Shown: in pieces, positions 51,984 to 60,939 of the stretch | Numbering within the stretch: position 1 is the first letter of the stretch | Layout of the letters: the number at the start of each line of letters is the position of its first letter | From: Lachnoclostridium sp. UBA5890 | GTDB lineage: Bacteria; Bacillota; Clostridia; Lachnospirales; Lachnospiraceae | Direction: 5' to 3' | Assembly (NCBI GenBank): GCA_002431395.1 | Contig: DJEU01000059.1 | Coordinates: 11,949-75,948, forward strand | Length of the DNA stretch: 64,000 nucleotides | Made by a program: the position numbers and the translations under genes | Notes under the pieces: model-generated | The model's input: the letters and a program-made list of their open reading frames with translations, nothing else | What the model was told of the DNA's origin: nothing | The model's database searches: none

Positions 51984-53546
51984 ATGATTGATACAAAGAA
52001 AGAGCAGGAAAGAGACGAATTACATCGCGCTATTTGGGCGATTGCAGATGAATTAAGAGGAGCTGTAGATGGATGGGATTTCAAGAACTATGTCCTTGGC
52101 ACAATGTTCTACAGATACGTTTCAGAGAACCTTACAAACTATGTGAACGAAGGTGAAGAAAAGGCCGGAAATACAGGATTTGATTACGCTAAAATGTCAG
52201 ATGATGAGGCAGAGACTGCAAGAAAGGATCTTGTACAGGAAAAAGGCTTCTTTATCCTTCCAAGCGAGCTGTTTTGCAATGTAAAGGCAAAGGCGGACGA
52301 TGATGAAAACCTTAATGAGACATTGGAGACAGTATTCCGTCATATTGAGGAATCCGCAAAGGGCAGTGAATCTGAAAGCGATTTTGAAGGCCTGTTTGAT
52401 GACTTTGATGTAAACAGTAATAAGCTCGGTGCAACTGTGGCAAAGAGAAATGAAAAGCTTGCAAAGCTGCTCAAGGGTGTAGCTGAAATGAATCTCGGTG
52501 ATGTTAAGAACCATGATATTGACGCATTTGGTGATGCATACGAGTATCTGATGACTATGTACGCATCCAACGCTGGTAAGAGCGGTGGAGAATTTTTTAC
52601 CCCGGCAGATGTCTCTGAACTTCTTACCAGACTTGGAACTGTAGGCAAGACAGAAGTTAATAAGGTATATGATCCTGCGTGTGGATCTGGATCATTACTT
52701 TTGAAAGCGGAAAAGGTTCTTGGAAAAGACAAGGTGCGTAATGGATTCTTTGGACAGGAAATCAATATTACTACATATAACCTTTGTAGAATTAACATGT
52801 TCCTTCATGATGTAGGATTTGATAAGTTCAATATCGCATGTGAAGACACACTTACGGCTCCACAGCATTGGGATGATGAACCGTTTGAACTTATCGTGTC
52901 AAATCCTCCGTACTCAATCAAATGGGAAGGTGACGAGAATCCGTTGCTTATCAATGACCCTCGTTTTGCACCGGCAGGAGTATTGGCACCTAAGAGCAAG
53001 GCAGATATGGCATTTATCATGCATGCGCTTAGCTGGCTTGCAAATAACGGAACAGCAGCTATCGTATGTTTCCCGGGTATTATGTACAGAGGCGGCGCAG
53101 AACAGAAGATACGTAAGTACTTAGTTGACAATAACTATGTGGATTGTGTAATCCAACTCCCTGCGAATCTGTTTTTCGGAACTCCTATAGCTACATGCAT
53201 AATGGTTTTAAAGAAGGGAAAGAAAAACAGTAATGTATTATTTATTGATGCCACAGAGGAATGCATTAAAGTTACGAACAATAATAAACTGACTGAAGAA
53301 AATATAGATAGTATAGTAGAGTGGTTTGAAAAAAGAGAAAATGTTGAGCATAAGTCATTTTTGGCTTCTTATGAAGAGGTTGTGAAGAATAGCTACAATT
53401 TAACTGTTAGTGTATATGTTGAAGCTGAAGATACACGAGAAATAATAGATATTAATCGTCTAAATGCAGAGATTAAAGAGATTGTACGTAGAGAAGAGTC
53501 CCTGCGTAAAGAAATAGATAAGATTATAGCGGAAATCGAGGTGTAA
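51984..53546 (+). CDS. hsdM: Type I restriction-modification methylase subunit
   Basis: The 520-residue protein has the N-terminal helical HsdM domain (ELHRAIWAIADELRG), the SAM motif DPACGSG (230-236) and the catalytic NPPY (307-310), and a C-terminal coiled coil. It methylates adenine in the target set by HsdS and, with HsdR, forms the restriction complex. AAAGGAGAAA precedes ATG 51984. Lys is mostly AAG, unlike the AAA-rich host genes. It is 1 bp from hsdS. Confidence 0.95.
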   Translation: MIDTKKEQERDELHRAIWAIADELRGAVDGWDFKNYVLGTMFYRYVSENLTNYVNEGEEKAGNTGFDYAKMSDDEAETARKDLVQEKGFFILPSELFCNVKAKADDDENLNETLETVFRHIEESAKGSESESDFEGLFDDFDVNSNKLGATVAKRNEKLAKLLKGVAEMNLGDVKNHDIDAFGDAYEYLMTMYASNAGKSGGEFFTPADVSELLTRLGTVGKTEVNKVYDPACGSGSLLLKAEKVLGKDKVRNGFFGQEINITTYNLCRINMFLHDVGFDKFNIACEDTLTAPQHWDDEPFELIVSNPPYSIKWEGDENPLLINDPRFAPAGVLAPKSKADMAFIMHALSWLANNGTAAIVCFPGIMYRGGAEQKIRKYLVDNNYVDCVIQLPANLFFGTPIATCIMVLKKGKKNSNVLFIDATEECIKVTNNNKLTEENIDSIVEWFEKRENVEHKSFLASYEEVVKNSYNLTVSVYVEAEDTREIIDINRLNAEIKEIVRREESLRKEIDKIIAEIEV

Positions 53547-53547
53547 T

Positions 53548-54801
53548 ATGAGTAAAGTTGAAGAACTGATAAAAAAATATTGCCCAGAGGGAGTGCCATT
53601 TAAGCCTTTAGGTGAATGTGTTATTAAAGCAGAAAATATTAAATGGAAAAATGATGACAGAGATTTCCAGTATATTGATCTTACTTCAGTAGATAGAGAA
53701 ACCCATAGAATTATTGCGTGTTCTACAATTAACCGAGACAATGCTCCAAGCAGAGCTCAGCAGATTGTTCTTGAGGGGGATATCTTGTTTGGTGGTACAA
53801 GACCAATGCTGAAAAGGTATTGTATGGTACCTAAGGAATATGATGGACAAATATGCAGTACTGGTTTTTGTGTATTAAGAGCAAATGAAAGCATTATTTT
53901 GAATAGTTGGATTTACCATATTATTTCATCAACTGAGTTTTATGCTCATGTAGAAAAATATCAGAAGGGTGCAAGTTATCCAGCTATAACGGATAATGAA
54001 GTTAAGCAGTTTGAAATTCCTGTACCCCCACTGGAAATACAACGTGAAATAGTCCAGATCCTGGACAAGTTCACGCTCCTTTCAGCGGAGCTTTCAGCGG
54101 AGCTTTCAGCGGAGCTTTCAGCTCGCAAAAAGCAATATGATTATTATGGAAATCAGTTGTTTGAGAGTATATCGGATGATGTTAATGTATCTACTGTGGG
54201 AGAAATAATCACATCGCTGAAAACAGGACTTAATCCAAGGAAGAACTTTACTTTAAATGAGGCGGGGGCATGCTATCCGTATATCACAGGAAAAGATATA
54301 TTCGATAATCAGATAAATGTTACAGAAAGAACAGATAGAATCACACCGGAAGCACTTGAACTTATTAACAAAAGGGCACATCTGGAAAAAGGATTGCTAT
54401 TATTTGCTAGTACAGGAACAGGCACGGTTGGACGAATGGCAATTATAGAGGAATACAATGATGATTGGGGAATGAGTGAAACATTATACGGTATAAAAGT
54501 AGATGAAAAAGTTATCCTTCCACATTATTTAATGTTTTTCTTGTATTCCGTTGCGGCAAGAAAACAATTTGAACAAAAGATTACAAAAGGGTCTGTTCCA
54601 CATTTAAAAGTTAAAGATCTTTTAGATGTAAAGATTCCAGTACCTTCTATTGAGGTTCAAACAAAAATAGTGGATGTACTAAGTCGGTTCGATAAATTAT
54701 GTAACGGAATGATGGAAGGACTACCTGCAGAAATAGAGGCCCGTCAAAAACAATATGAATATTACCGGGACAAGTTGTTGACATTTAAAGAAGCAGTTTA
54801 A
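53548..54801 (+). CDS. hsdS: Type I restriction-modification specificity subunit
   Basis: The 417-residue protein has two target-recognition halves (about 1-165 and 200-360). Each is followed by a conserved helix (PPLEIQREIVQILDKF and PSIEVQTKIVDVLSRF). Between the halves is a repeat, LSAELSAELSAELSA, encoded by a 12-bp tandem unit that sets the distance between recognised half sites. Base composition is more A+T-rich than hsdM and hsdR, as expected for exchangeable S genes. It lies 1 bp after hsdM and 16 bp before hsdR. Confidence 0.95.
   Translation: MSKVEELIKKYCPEGVPFKPLGECVIKAENIKWKNDDRDFQYIDLTSVDRETHRIIACSTINRDNAPSRAQQIVLEGDILFGGTRPMLKRYCMVPKEYDGQICSTGFCVLRANESIILNSWIYHIISSTEFYAHVEKYQKGASYPAITDNEVKQFEIPVPPLEIQREIVQILDKFTLLSAELSAELSAELSARKKQYDYYGNQLFESISDDVNVSTVGEIITSLKTGLNPRKNFTLNEAGACYPYITGKDIFDNQINVTERTDRITPEALELINKRAHLEKGLLLFASTGTGTVGRMAIIEEYNDDWGMSETLYGIKVDEKVILPHYLMFFLYSVAARKQFEQKITKGSVPHLKVKDLLDVKIPVPSIEVQTKIVDVLSRFDKLCNGMMEGLPAEIEARQKQYEYYRDKLLTFKEAV
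54079..54122 (+). repeat. 12-bp tandem repeat in hsdS (SAEL x3)
   Basis: The unit CTTTCAGCGGAG occurs three times in exact succession (54079-54114), followed by a partial fourth copy. Each unit adds four residues (SAEL) between the two TRDs. Slippage would change the spacer of the DNA target, as known for the TAEL repeats of EcoR124-type enzymes. Confidence 0.9.
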
Positions 54802-54817
54802 GGAGGAGGTGTTAGCT

Positions 54818-57800
54818 GTGCCATATTTTAACATTGTTGCACAGACAAATGAAAATACAGTAGTTACAGAGTACGAGCCATCAAAGGCTCGCTCTGAAAG
54901 CTACCAGTCGGAAGCTGCGCTGGAAGCAGAGTTTATAAAGCTACTGTCTGGGGAAAATGGCCAAGGCGGATTGGGGTATGAGTATCTTAAGATTCATCAG
55001 GAATCTGATTTAATTGCAAACTTGCGTAAGCGCCTTGAAATGCTCAATGATTATCAGTTCTCTGATGGCGAGTGGGAAAGATTCTTCAGTGAATCCTTGG
55101 CAAATCAGAATGAGGGTATTGTTGAGAAGACGAGAAAAATCCAGGAGGATAACATTCAGGTTCTTAAGCGTGATGATGGCAGTACAAAGAACATTGCCAT
55201 TATTGATAAGAAGAACATTCACAACAACTTCCTTCAGGTTATCAATCAGTATGTTATCGGAACAGCAGATGGAGCTAAGCATGATAACCGCTATGATGTA
55301 ACGATTCTTGTTAATGGTTTGCCTTTGGTTCATGTCGAGCTTAAGAGACGTGGCGTTGCTATCAGAGAAGCATTTAATCAGATTAACAGATACCAGAGAG
55401 ACAGCTTTTGGGCTGGATCTGGACTTTTTGAGTATGTTCAGTTATTTGTAATCTCTAACGGTACAAATACAAAGTATTACTCGAACAGCACGAGATTTAA
55501 TGCTATCAAGGATGCAAATGCATCAAAGACTAAGAAGGGCAAAACCAGTAATAGCTTTGAGTTTACATCATACTGGGCAGATTCAAAGAACAGAGTAATT
55601 GCGGATCTTGTTGATTTTACAAAGACGTTCTTTGCAAGACATACAATCCTTAATATTCTTACGAAGTATTGTATCTTTACTTCAGAGAATATGCTTATGG
55701 TTATGCGCCCTTATCAGATTACTGCGACGGAGCGTATTCTTAATCGTCTCGAGATTGCAAATAACTATAAAAAGTACGGCGACATTTCCGGAGGTGGCTA
55801 CATTTGGCATACTACTGGTTCCGGAAAGACCCTCACTTCATTTAAGACTGCAAGGCTGGCATCCAATTTACCATACATTGATAAGGTACTTTTTGTCGTA
55901 GACCGTAAGGATCTGGATTATCAGACCATGAAGGAGTATGACAGATTCGAGAAGGGTGCTGCAAACAGTAATACCAAGACATCTATCCTTCAGAGACAGT
56001 TGGAGGATAAGGATAAGAATGGTGTATATCACGAGTATAAGATTATTATTACAACCATTCAGAAGCTTGCTACATTCATTAAGAAGAATAAAGAACATGA
56101 GATCTATAACAAGCATGTTGTTATTATTTTTGATGAATGTCACCGCAGTCAGTTCGGCGATATGCATGCTGCGATTGTAAAGCACTTTAAGAAGTATCAT
56201 TTATTCGGATTTACAGGTACGCCTATCTTCGCGACCAATATCGGTAGTACAAAAAAAACTACTTTCTTTACAACAGAGCAAACTTTTGGAGATCAGCTTC
56301 ATTCATATACCATCGTTGATGCTATCAATGATAAGAACGTTCTTCCGTTCCGTGTTGATTACATAAAGACAATGGACATTGATGATAATATCGAAGATGA
56401 AGAGGTGTGGGATATTGCCAGAGAAAAGGCTATGATGGCACCGCAAAGAATCTCTATGGTTACAAAGTATATTCTTGATAACTTTGATAGAAAGACCTAT
56501 AGAGGCGATAAGTCATACGTTTATAATTCTTTGATTAACATTGAAGAGGTTGCATCTGCAAAGCAAGGAACCGTAGAAGAGATTAAACAGCAGCAAAGAC
56601 TCAGCGGATTTAACTCAATATTTGCGGTAGCTTCCGTTCCGATGGCAAAGCTTTACTACGAAGAATTTAAGAAGCAGATGCAGGCGGATCCTTCTAAGAA
56701 GCTTCGCGTGGCTACAATCTTTAGTTTTGCTGCAAATGAAGAGGAGGCAGAAGAGGATAATGGTTTATTAGGCGAAGAAAATTCTGAGGATACATCAGCA
56801 CTTGATCAGTCAAGCAGAGACTTTTTGGAAGCTGCTATTGATGACTACAATAAGATGTTCAATACGAATTATGATACATCCAGCGATAAGTTCCAGAATT
56901 ATTACAAGGACGTATCTCTTAGAATGAAGAATAAGGAGATTGATCTTCTTATCGTAGTTAATATGTTCCTTACAGGCTTTGATGCTACAACGTTGAATAC
57001 TCTTTGGGTTGATAAGAACCTGAAGATGCACGGACTGATTCAGGCCTTTTCAAGAACGAATAGAATCCTCAATTCTATTAAGACTTTCGGTAACATTGTA
57101 TGCTTCCGTAATCTTCAGAAGAGAGTGGATTCAGCTATCTCTTTATTTGGAGATAAGGATGCAGGCGGCATTGTTTTGATGCAGAGCTTTAAGGACTACT
57201 ATTACGGTTATACCGGAGTAGATGACACACCGCATCCGGGCTATGTTGATATGATTGAAGAACTTACAACAAAGTTCCCTGTGGAAGAGGCTCGTATTGA
57301 AGGTGAAACCAATCAGAAAGCATTCATCTCATTATTTGGTGCAATCCTTAGAATGAGAAACCTGCTTAGCTCTTTTGATGAGTTTGCAGGAAAAGAGATT
57401 CTTTCTGACCGTGATATGCAAGACTACCTTGGAAAGTATCAGGATCTTCGCGATGAGTGGAAGCGTAAGAGAGAAGAACATGCAGCAGTAAATATTGATG
57501 ATGATATTGTATTTGAAATCGAGCTTATTAAGCAGATTGAGATCAATATTGATTACATTCTCATGCTGGTGAAGAAGTATCATGACAGCCACTGCGAGGA
57601 TAAAGAGGTTCTTGTTACCATCAAGAAAGCGATTGCAGCAAGTCCTGAACTTAGAAGTAAGAAAGCTCTTATCGAAAACTTCATTGCCGGAATCAATGAT
57701 GTTGATGACATTATGACTGAATGGAACAACTATGTTGCAGCTCAGCGTGATCAGCAGCTTATTATTATCATTGATGAGGAAAAGTTACAGGAAGAAGCAA

Positions 57801-58051
57801 CAAGAAGGTTCATAGAGTATGCTTTCCGTATCGGAGAAATCAAGACCACTGGTACAGACATTGATAAGATTCTTCCTCCAGTATCACGATTTGGTGGCAG
57901 TAACAGATCAGAGAAGAAGGAGCGAGTTATCGAAAGACTGAAGGCATATTTTGAGAAGTTTCATAATATTGGGGAATCATTTAATGCTGATAATAGTTTG
58001 GATTATAAAACAGATATCGATATAGGGGGCATAGATGCAGATGAAGAATAG
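54818..58051 (+). CDS. hsdR: Type I restriction endonuclease subunit
   Basis: The 1077-residue protein has a nuclease domain with HVELKRRG (Glu174, Lys176), then a superfamily 2 helicase motor with GSGKT (334-338), DECH (439-442) and FGFTGTPIF, and a C-terminal helical domain. It translocates DNA and cuts at unmethylated sites. GTG 54818 (protein begins MPYFNIVAQ) is preferred: GGAGG ends 8 nt upstream, while GTG 54809 overlaps it. Lys is mostly AAG, as in hsdM. Its end overlaps the SEFIR gene by 17 bp, which suggests coupled expression. Confidence 0.95.
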   Translation: MPYFNIVAQTNENTVVTEYEPSKARSESYQSEAALEAEFIKLLSGENGQGGLGYEYLKIHQESDLIANLRKRLEMLNDYQFSDGEWERFFSESLANQNEGIVEKTRKIQEDNIQVLKRDDGSTKNIAIIDKKNIHNNFLQVINQYVIGTADGAKHDNRYDVTILVNGLPLVHVELKRRGVAIREAFNQINRYQRDSFWAGSGLFEYVQLFVISNGTNTKYYSNSTRFNAIKDANASKTKKGKTSNSFEFTSYWADSKNRVIADLVDFTKTFFARHTILNILTKYCIFTSENMLMVMRPYQITATERILNRLEIANNYKKYGDISGGGYIWHTTGSGKTLTSFKTARLASNLPYIDKVLFVVDRKDLDYQTMKEYDRFEKGAANSNTKTSILQRQLEDKDKNGVYHEYKIIITTIQKLATFIKKNKEHEIYNKHVVIIFDECHRSQFGDMHAAIVKHFKKYHLFGFTGTPIFATNIGSTKKTTFFTTEQTFGDQLHSYTIVDAINDKNVLPFRVDYIKTMDIDDNIEDEEVWDIAREKAMMAPQRISMVTKYILDNFDRKTYRGDKSYVYNSLINIEEVASAKQGTVEEIKQQQRLSGFNSIFAVASVPMAKLYYEEFKKQMQADPSKKLRVATIFSFAANEEEAEEDNGLLGEENSEDTSALDQSSRDFLEAAIDDYNKMFNTNYDTSSDKFQNYYKDVSLRMKNKEIDLLIVVNMFLTGFDATTLNTLWVDKNLKMHGLIQAFSRTNRILNSIKTFGNIVCFRNLQKRVDSAISLFGDKDAGGIVLMQSFKDYYYGYTGVDDTPHPGYVDMIEELTTKFPVEEARIEGETNQKAFISLFGAILRMRNLLSSFDEFAGKEILSDRDMQDYLGKYQDLRDEWKRKREEHAAVNIDDDIVFEIELIKQIEINIDYILMLVKKYHDSHCEDKEVLVTIKKAIAASPELRSKKALIENFIAGINDVDDIMTEWNNYVAAQRDQQLIIIIDEEKLQEEATRRFIEYAFRIGEIKTTGTDIDKILPPVSRFGGSNRSEKKERVIERLKAYFEKFHNIGESFNADNSLDYKTDIDIGGIDADEE

Positions 58052-59465
58052 GATAAAACACCCTAAGGTTTTCATTTCTTATGCATGGGGATCACAAGAA
58101 CATGATGAGAAGGTTATTGCTTTGGCTACAAATCTTAAGGGAGATGGAGTGGATGTTGTTTTTGATAAATGGCAGTTAAAAGAGGGTAATGATACCTTTA
58201 AATTTATGGAAAAAAGTGTTTTAGATGAGAGCATTACTAATGTACTGATTCTGATAGATCCTATTTATGCAAAGAAGGCAAATGAAAGGGCTGGTGGCGT
58301 AGGTACAGAAACACAGATTATTTCAACAGAGGTTTATAATAAGGTTGAACAGAGAAAGTTTATACCGGTTGTATTTGAAAGAGATGCCGAAGGAAATGTA
58401 TGTAAACCGCAGTATTTAAAGGGACTTTTGCACTTCGATTTATCAATGCCTGACACATATGATACTGAGTATCAGAGAATGGTACGTACATTATATGGGA
58501 TAGATACATATAAGGAGCCAGAGCTGGGAAAACCTCCAGTGTGGCTAGAGGAGATTCCCAAGGTGTCATATAAGTCGAGGGTGACGAGCGATTTTTTTCG
58601 AGGAACGGCAGGTGATGCCGTAAAAAAGAGTAAGTTTGCTGAAAATCTTGAGGAATTAAAAAAACAGATTTTGGGATATGAGTACACCGAAAAAGAAGTT
58701 ATTCCGTGCTACCTTGAATTAATGCCTTTTAGAGATGAATTCCTTCTGCTTGTTAAAAGTACTGAGTACGTTCAGGAAGGGTATAAGCAGATAGCTAAAT
58801 TTTTAGAAGAACTAATGTATGAAATACGCAGACAACAGACAAATTATGCTAATTTAAAGGTGACTTTTGTGCACGAGTGTTTTATATATGTGGTAGCGTA
58901 TTATCTAAAAAAGTGTGCAAATGAAGCTTTGAGATATGTTTTAAATAAGACATATTTTGCTGGTACTTCACATTTTAATCAGGACGCTGATAGTTATAAC
59001 TGTTTTTACTGCTATAACGATGTCTTGGATAGTGCTATTTGTAAAAGAGATGGTAAGAATTATTATTGCGGAACCGCAGCACTGTGGATTGAGAACCTTA
59101 ATGTAGAAGTATGTAATAAAGATGAGTTTGTTTCAGGAGATTTATTTTGCCATAGCGCGTCGCTTTTGATTTCCAACTATGAGAAAGATTGGGCATGGTT
59201 CCCTTTGACTTATGTTTATAATAGCGATGAGTATAGAGGTTTATTTGCAACGTATTCAAAAAGATTGATATCAAAGGAACATTTGGAAAACATGATGTAT
59301 GTTCTTAATTTTGAATCAGTTGATGAGTTTAAACAACAATACAAAAATATCGAAGAAAAGTTTCATAAAGGAGATTTAAAAGAGTATCGTTATAGTAGTT
59401 GTTTTGAAACAGCCAAGAATTTCTGGAATTATATAAAGACTGAAGAATTAGGAACAAGAAATTAG
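58035..59465 (+). CDS. SEFIR-domain protein (possible defence effector)
   Basis: The 476-residue protein starts with a SEFIR/TIR-like domain (about 8-150: KVFISYAWGSQEHDEKV, DVVFDKWQLKEGND, NVLILIDPIYAKKA, GTETQIISTEVY). The rest (about 170-476) is not recognised and looks largely helical and aromatic-rich. Bacterial SEFIR proteins are associated with antiphage defence and at least some are reported to act through NAD loss; this has not been shown here. The start at 58035 follows GGGGG; it overlaps hsdR by 17 bp. The gene is very A+T-rich, unlike hsdR, so it was probably acquired separately. Confidence 0.85.
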   Translation: MQMKNRIKHPKVFISYAWGSQEHDEKVIALATNLKGDGVDVVFDKWQLKEGNDTFKFMEKSVLDESITNVLILIDPIYAKKANERAGGVGTETQIISTEVYNKVEQRKFIPVVFERDAEGNVCKPQYLKGLLHFDLSMPDTYDTEYQRMVRTLYGIDTYKEPELGKPPVWLEEIPKVSYKSRVTSDFFRGTAGDAVKKSKFAENLEELKKQILGYEYTEKEVIPCYLELMPFRDEFLLLVKSTEYVQEGYKQIAKFLEELMYEIRRQQTNYANLKVTFVHECFIYVVAYYLKKCANEALRYVLNKTYFAGTSHFNQDADSYNCFYCYNDVLDSAICKRDGKNYYCGTAALWIENLNVEVCNKDEFVSGDLFCHSASLLISNYEKDWAWFPLTYVYNSDEYRGLFATYSKRLISKEHLENMMYVLNFESVDEFKQQYKNIEEKFHKGDLKEYRYSSCFETAKNFWNYIKTEELGTRN

Positions 59466-59491
59466 CGTTAAGTGAGAGGGTGGTGTTTTGA

Positions 59492-60322
59492 ATGTATGGA
59501 AAAGCTATTGAACTCTTTCTTGTAAATGGATCCGCAGATAGTTTGACTACAGCGGAATTATCAAACTGGAATGGTAAAGCCATTAAGATCCCAAGAACAG
59601 AGATTGCAGGATGTGACCGGGATGATATTAAAGGTGTCGGTGTGTACTTCTTAATGTGTCAGGAGGATGACGGAACGGATTCCGTGTATATCGGCGAAGC
59701 AGAAAACGTGTTGGATAGGCTTTCTCAACATCTTAGGGATTATCAGTCCGGCAAGGAGAAATATTACTGGAATACTGCGGTAATTTTTGTAGGTAGAGAC
59801 TTGAATAAAGCCTTAATTAGATATTTAGAGAATCGCTTTGTTGAGATTGCTAAGGAATGTGGCAGATATTCTGTCCTGACGAAGAACACGTATAAGAACA
59901 CTGTACTGAAAGAAGCACAGATTGCTACTATGGAAGAGTTTATAGATAATGTGAAGATCCTCATCAATACTCTTGGATATAAGGTTCTTGTGCCGGTTCC
60001 GAAGGCTGCAGATGATACGGTTTATCTGTATTGCAAGGGAATAGAGGCAAGTGCAAAAGGCTTTGTAAGTACAGGTGGATTCACAGTACTTTCAGGTTCA
60101 AAAATATCAGACCATACAGTGCCGTCATTGGAGACCCAGGGTAAAGGTTATTATAATCTGCGAAATACACTTATCAAAGATGAAGTGATAAAAGATGGAG
60201 TATTCCAAAAGGATTATGAGTTTAGTGCACCGTCCGCTGCGTCAGCTGTAATACTTGGGCATACATCCAATGGTAATGTCGATTGGAAGACAGAGGACGG
60301 AACAAGATTAAAAGATTTATAA
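59492..60322 (+). CDS. GIY-YIG nuclease-like protein with DUF4357
   Basis: The 276-residue protein has a GIY-YIG domain (about 48-130, GVYFLM at 50-55, YIGEAENVLDR at 66-76) and a C-terminal DUF4357 region (about 195-275, ending DGTRLKDL). This pairing is frequent beside restriction systems. The GIY-YIG core has GVY-YIG, Arg76 and a Glu candidate (NRFVEI), so nuclease activity is plausible. GAGAGGGTGG lies upstream of ATG 59492. It may be an accessory nuclease or regulator in the cassette. Confidence 0.85.
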   Translation: MYGKAIELFLVNGSADSLTTAELSNWNGKAIKIPRTEIAGCDRDDIKGVGVYFLMCQEDDGTDSVYIGEAENVLDRLSQHLRDYQSGKEKYYWNTAVIFVGRDLNKALIRYLENRFVEIAKECGRYSVLTKNTYKNTVLKEAQIATMEEFIDNVKILINTLGYKVLVPVPKAADDTVYLYCKGIEASAKGFVSTGGFTVLSGSKISDHTVPSLETQGKGYYNLRNTLIKDEVIKDGVFQKDYEFSAPSAASAVILGHTSNGNVDWKTEDGTRLKDL

Positions 60323-60333
60323 AGAACTGTAGA

Positions 60334-60356
60334 TTTTGGTCCGCTGGATCAGAAGC
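60334..60356 (+). repeat. Intergenic hairpin motif, copy 1
   Basis: TTTTGGTCC, a short loop and GGATCAGAAG form a small hairpin 35 bp before the next start. A near copy is at 63849-63871. Confidence 0.45.
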
Positions 60357-60389
60357 TGAAATTGCTTTAGCAATAGGAGGTAAACATCT

Positions 60390-60923
60390 GTGGATAATAG
60401 TTTTATAGAGGAATTGCTTAATCATCCATTTGAAAAGAAGAGGATTAAGTCATTAAGAGGAGAATTCTGGATAGAGGAAGTTTTTACAAATAAGGATAAT
60501 CATATAGATGGTGAAATACGTTGTGGTATTCAGGGCGATGATTTTTGGAATGGTAGTGTGGAGGTTTACATAGAAATCGAAAAATTTAAAAATGAACATC
60601 ATGCTGGATTTGGTCATTTGGAAGTACCCTCAAGGATTAGTAATCATGGAATAGGCACAACACTTATGCTTTCCGTTATTGATACAATAAAGGCTTTTAA
60701 GGAATTTTATTCGGTAGGAGAAACAGTGAGTGTAAGTGGCTGGTTATCTACGTCGGATAAACAAAACGGGAATTGGAACAAGTCGGTTCCTCTTTACGAA
60801 AAGATAGGGCACTTAGCAAATGTAGAAAGCTATTTTACCATCAAGAATGATGAAAATCATTATACAGCAGAAGATTTTTTGCGTATATCAAATGACGATG
60901 GAAGTATTATTTATTTGATTTAA
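60390..60923 (+). CDS. GNAT-like protein
   Basis: The 177-residue protein has a pattern seen in GNAT acetyltransferases: SNHGIGTTLMLSVIDTIKAF (resembling the acetyl-CoA loop) and SVPLYEKIG (the common YEK-G helix). The N-terminal half (about 1-80) is less typical. Identification is tentative. GTG 60390 is the start, with AGGAGG 9 nt upstream. It is part of the operon and ends 16 bp before the macrodomain gene. Confidence 0.55.
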   Translation: MDNSFIEELLNHPFEKKRIKSLRGEFWIEEVFTNKDNHIDGEIRCGIQGDDFWNGSVEVYIEIEKFKNEHHAGFGHLEVPSRISNHGIGTTLMLSVIDTIKAFKEFYSVGETVSVSGWLSTSDKQNGNWNKSVPLYEKIGHLANVESYFTIKNDENHYTAEDFLRISNDDGSIIYLI

Positions 60924-60939
60924 GTAGGGAGGTGAGGAT

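Noticed and set aside
54079..54122. Short tandem repeat taken as a possible CRISPR start
   Set aside because: The units have no spacers and are in frame inside hsdS, encoding SAEL repeats. No other repeat-spacer pattern was seen in the window.
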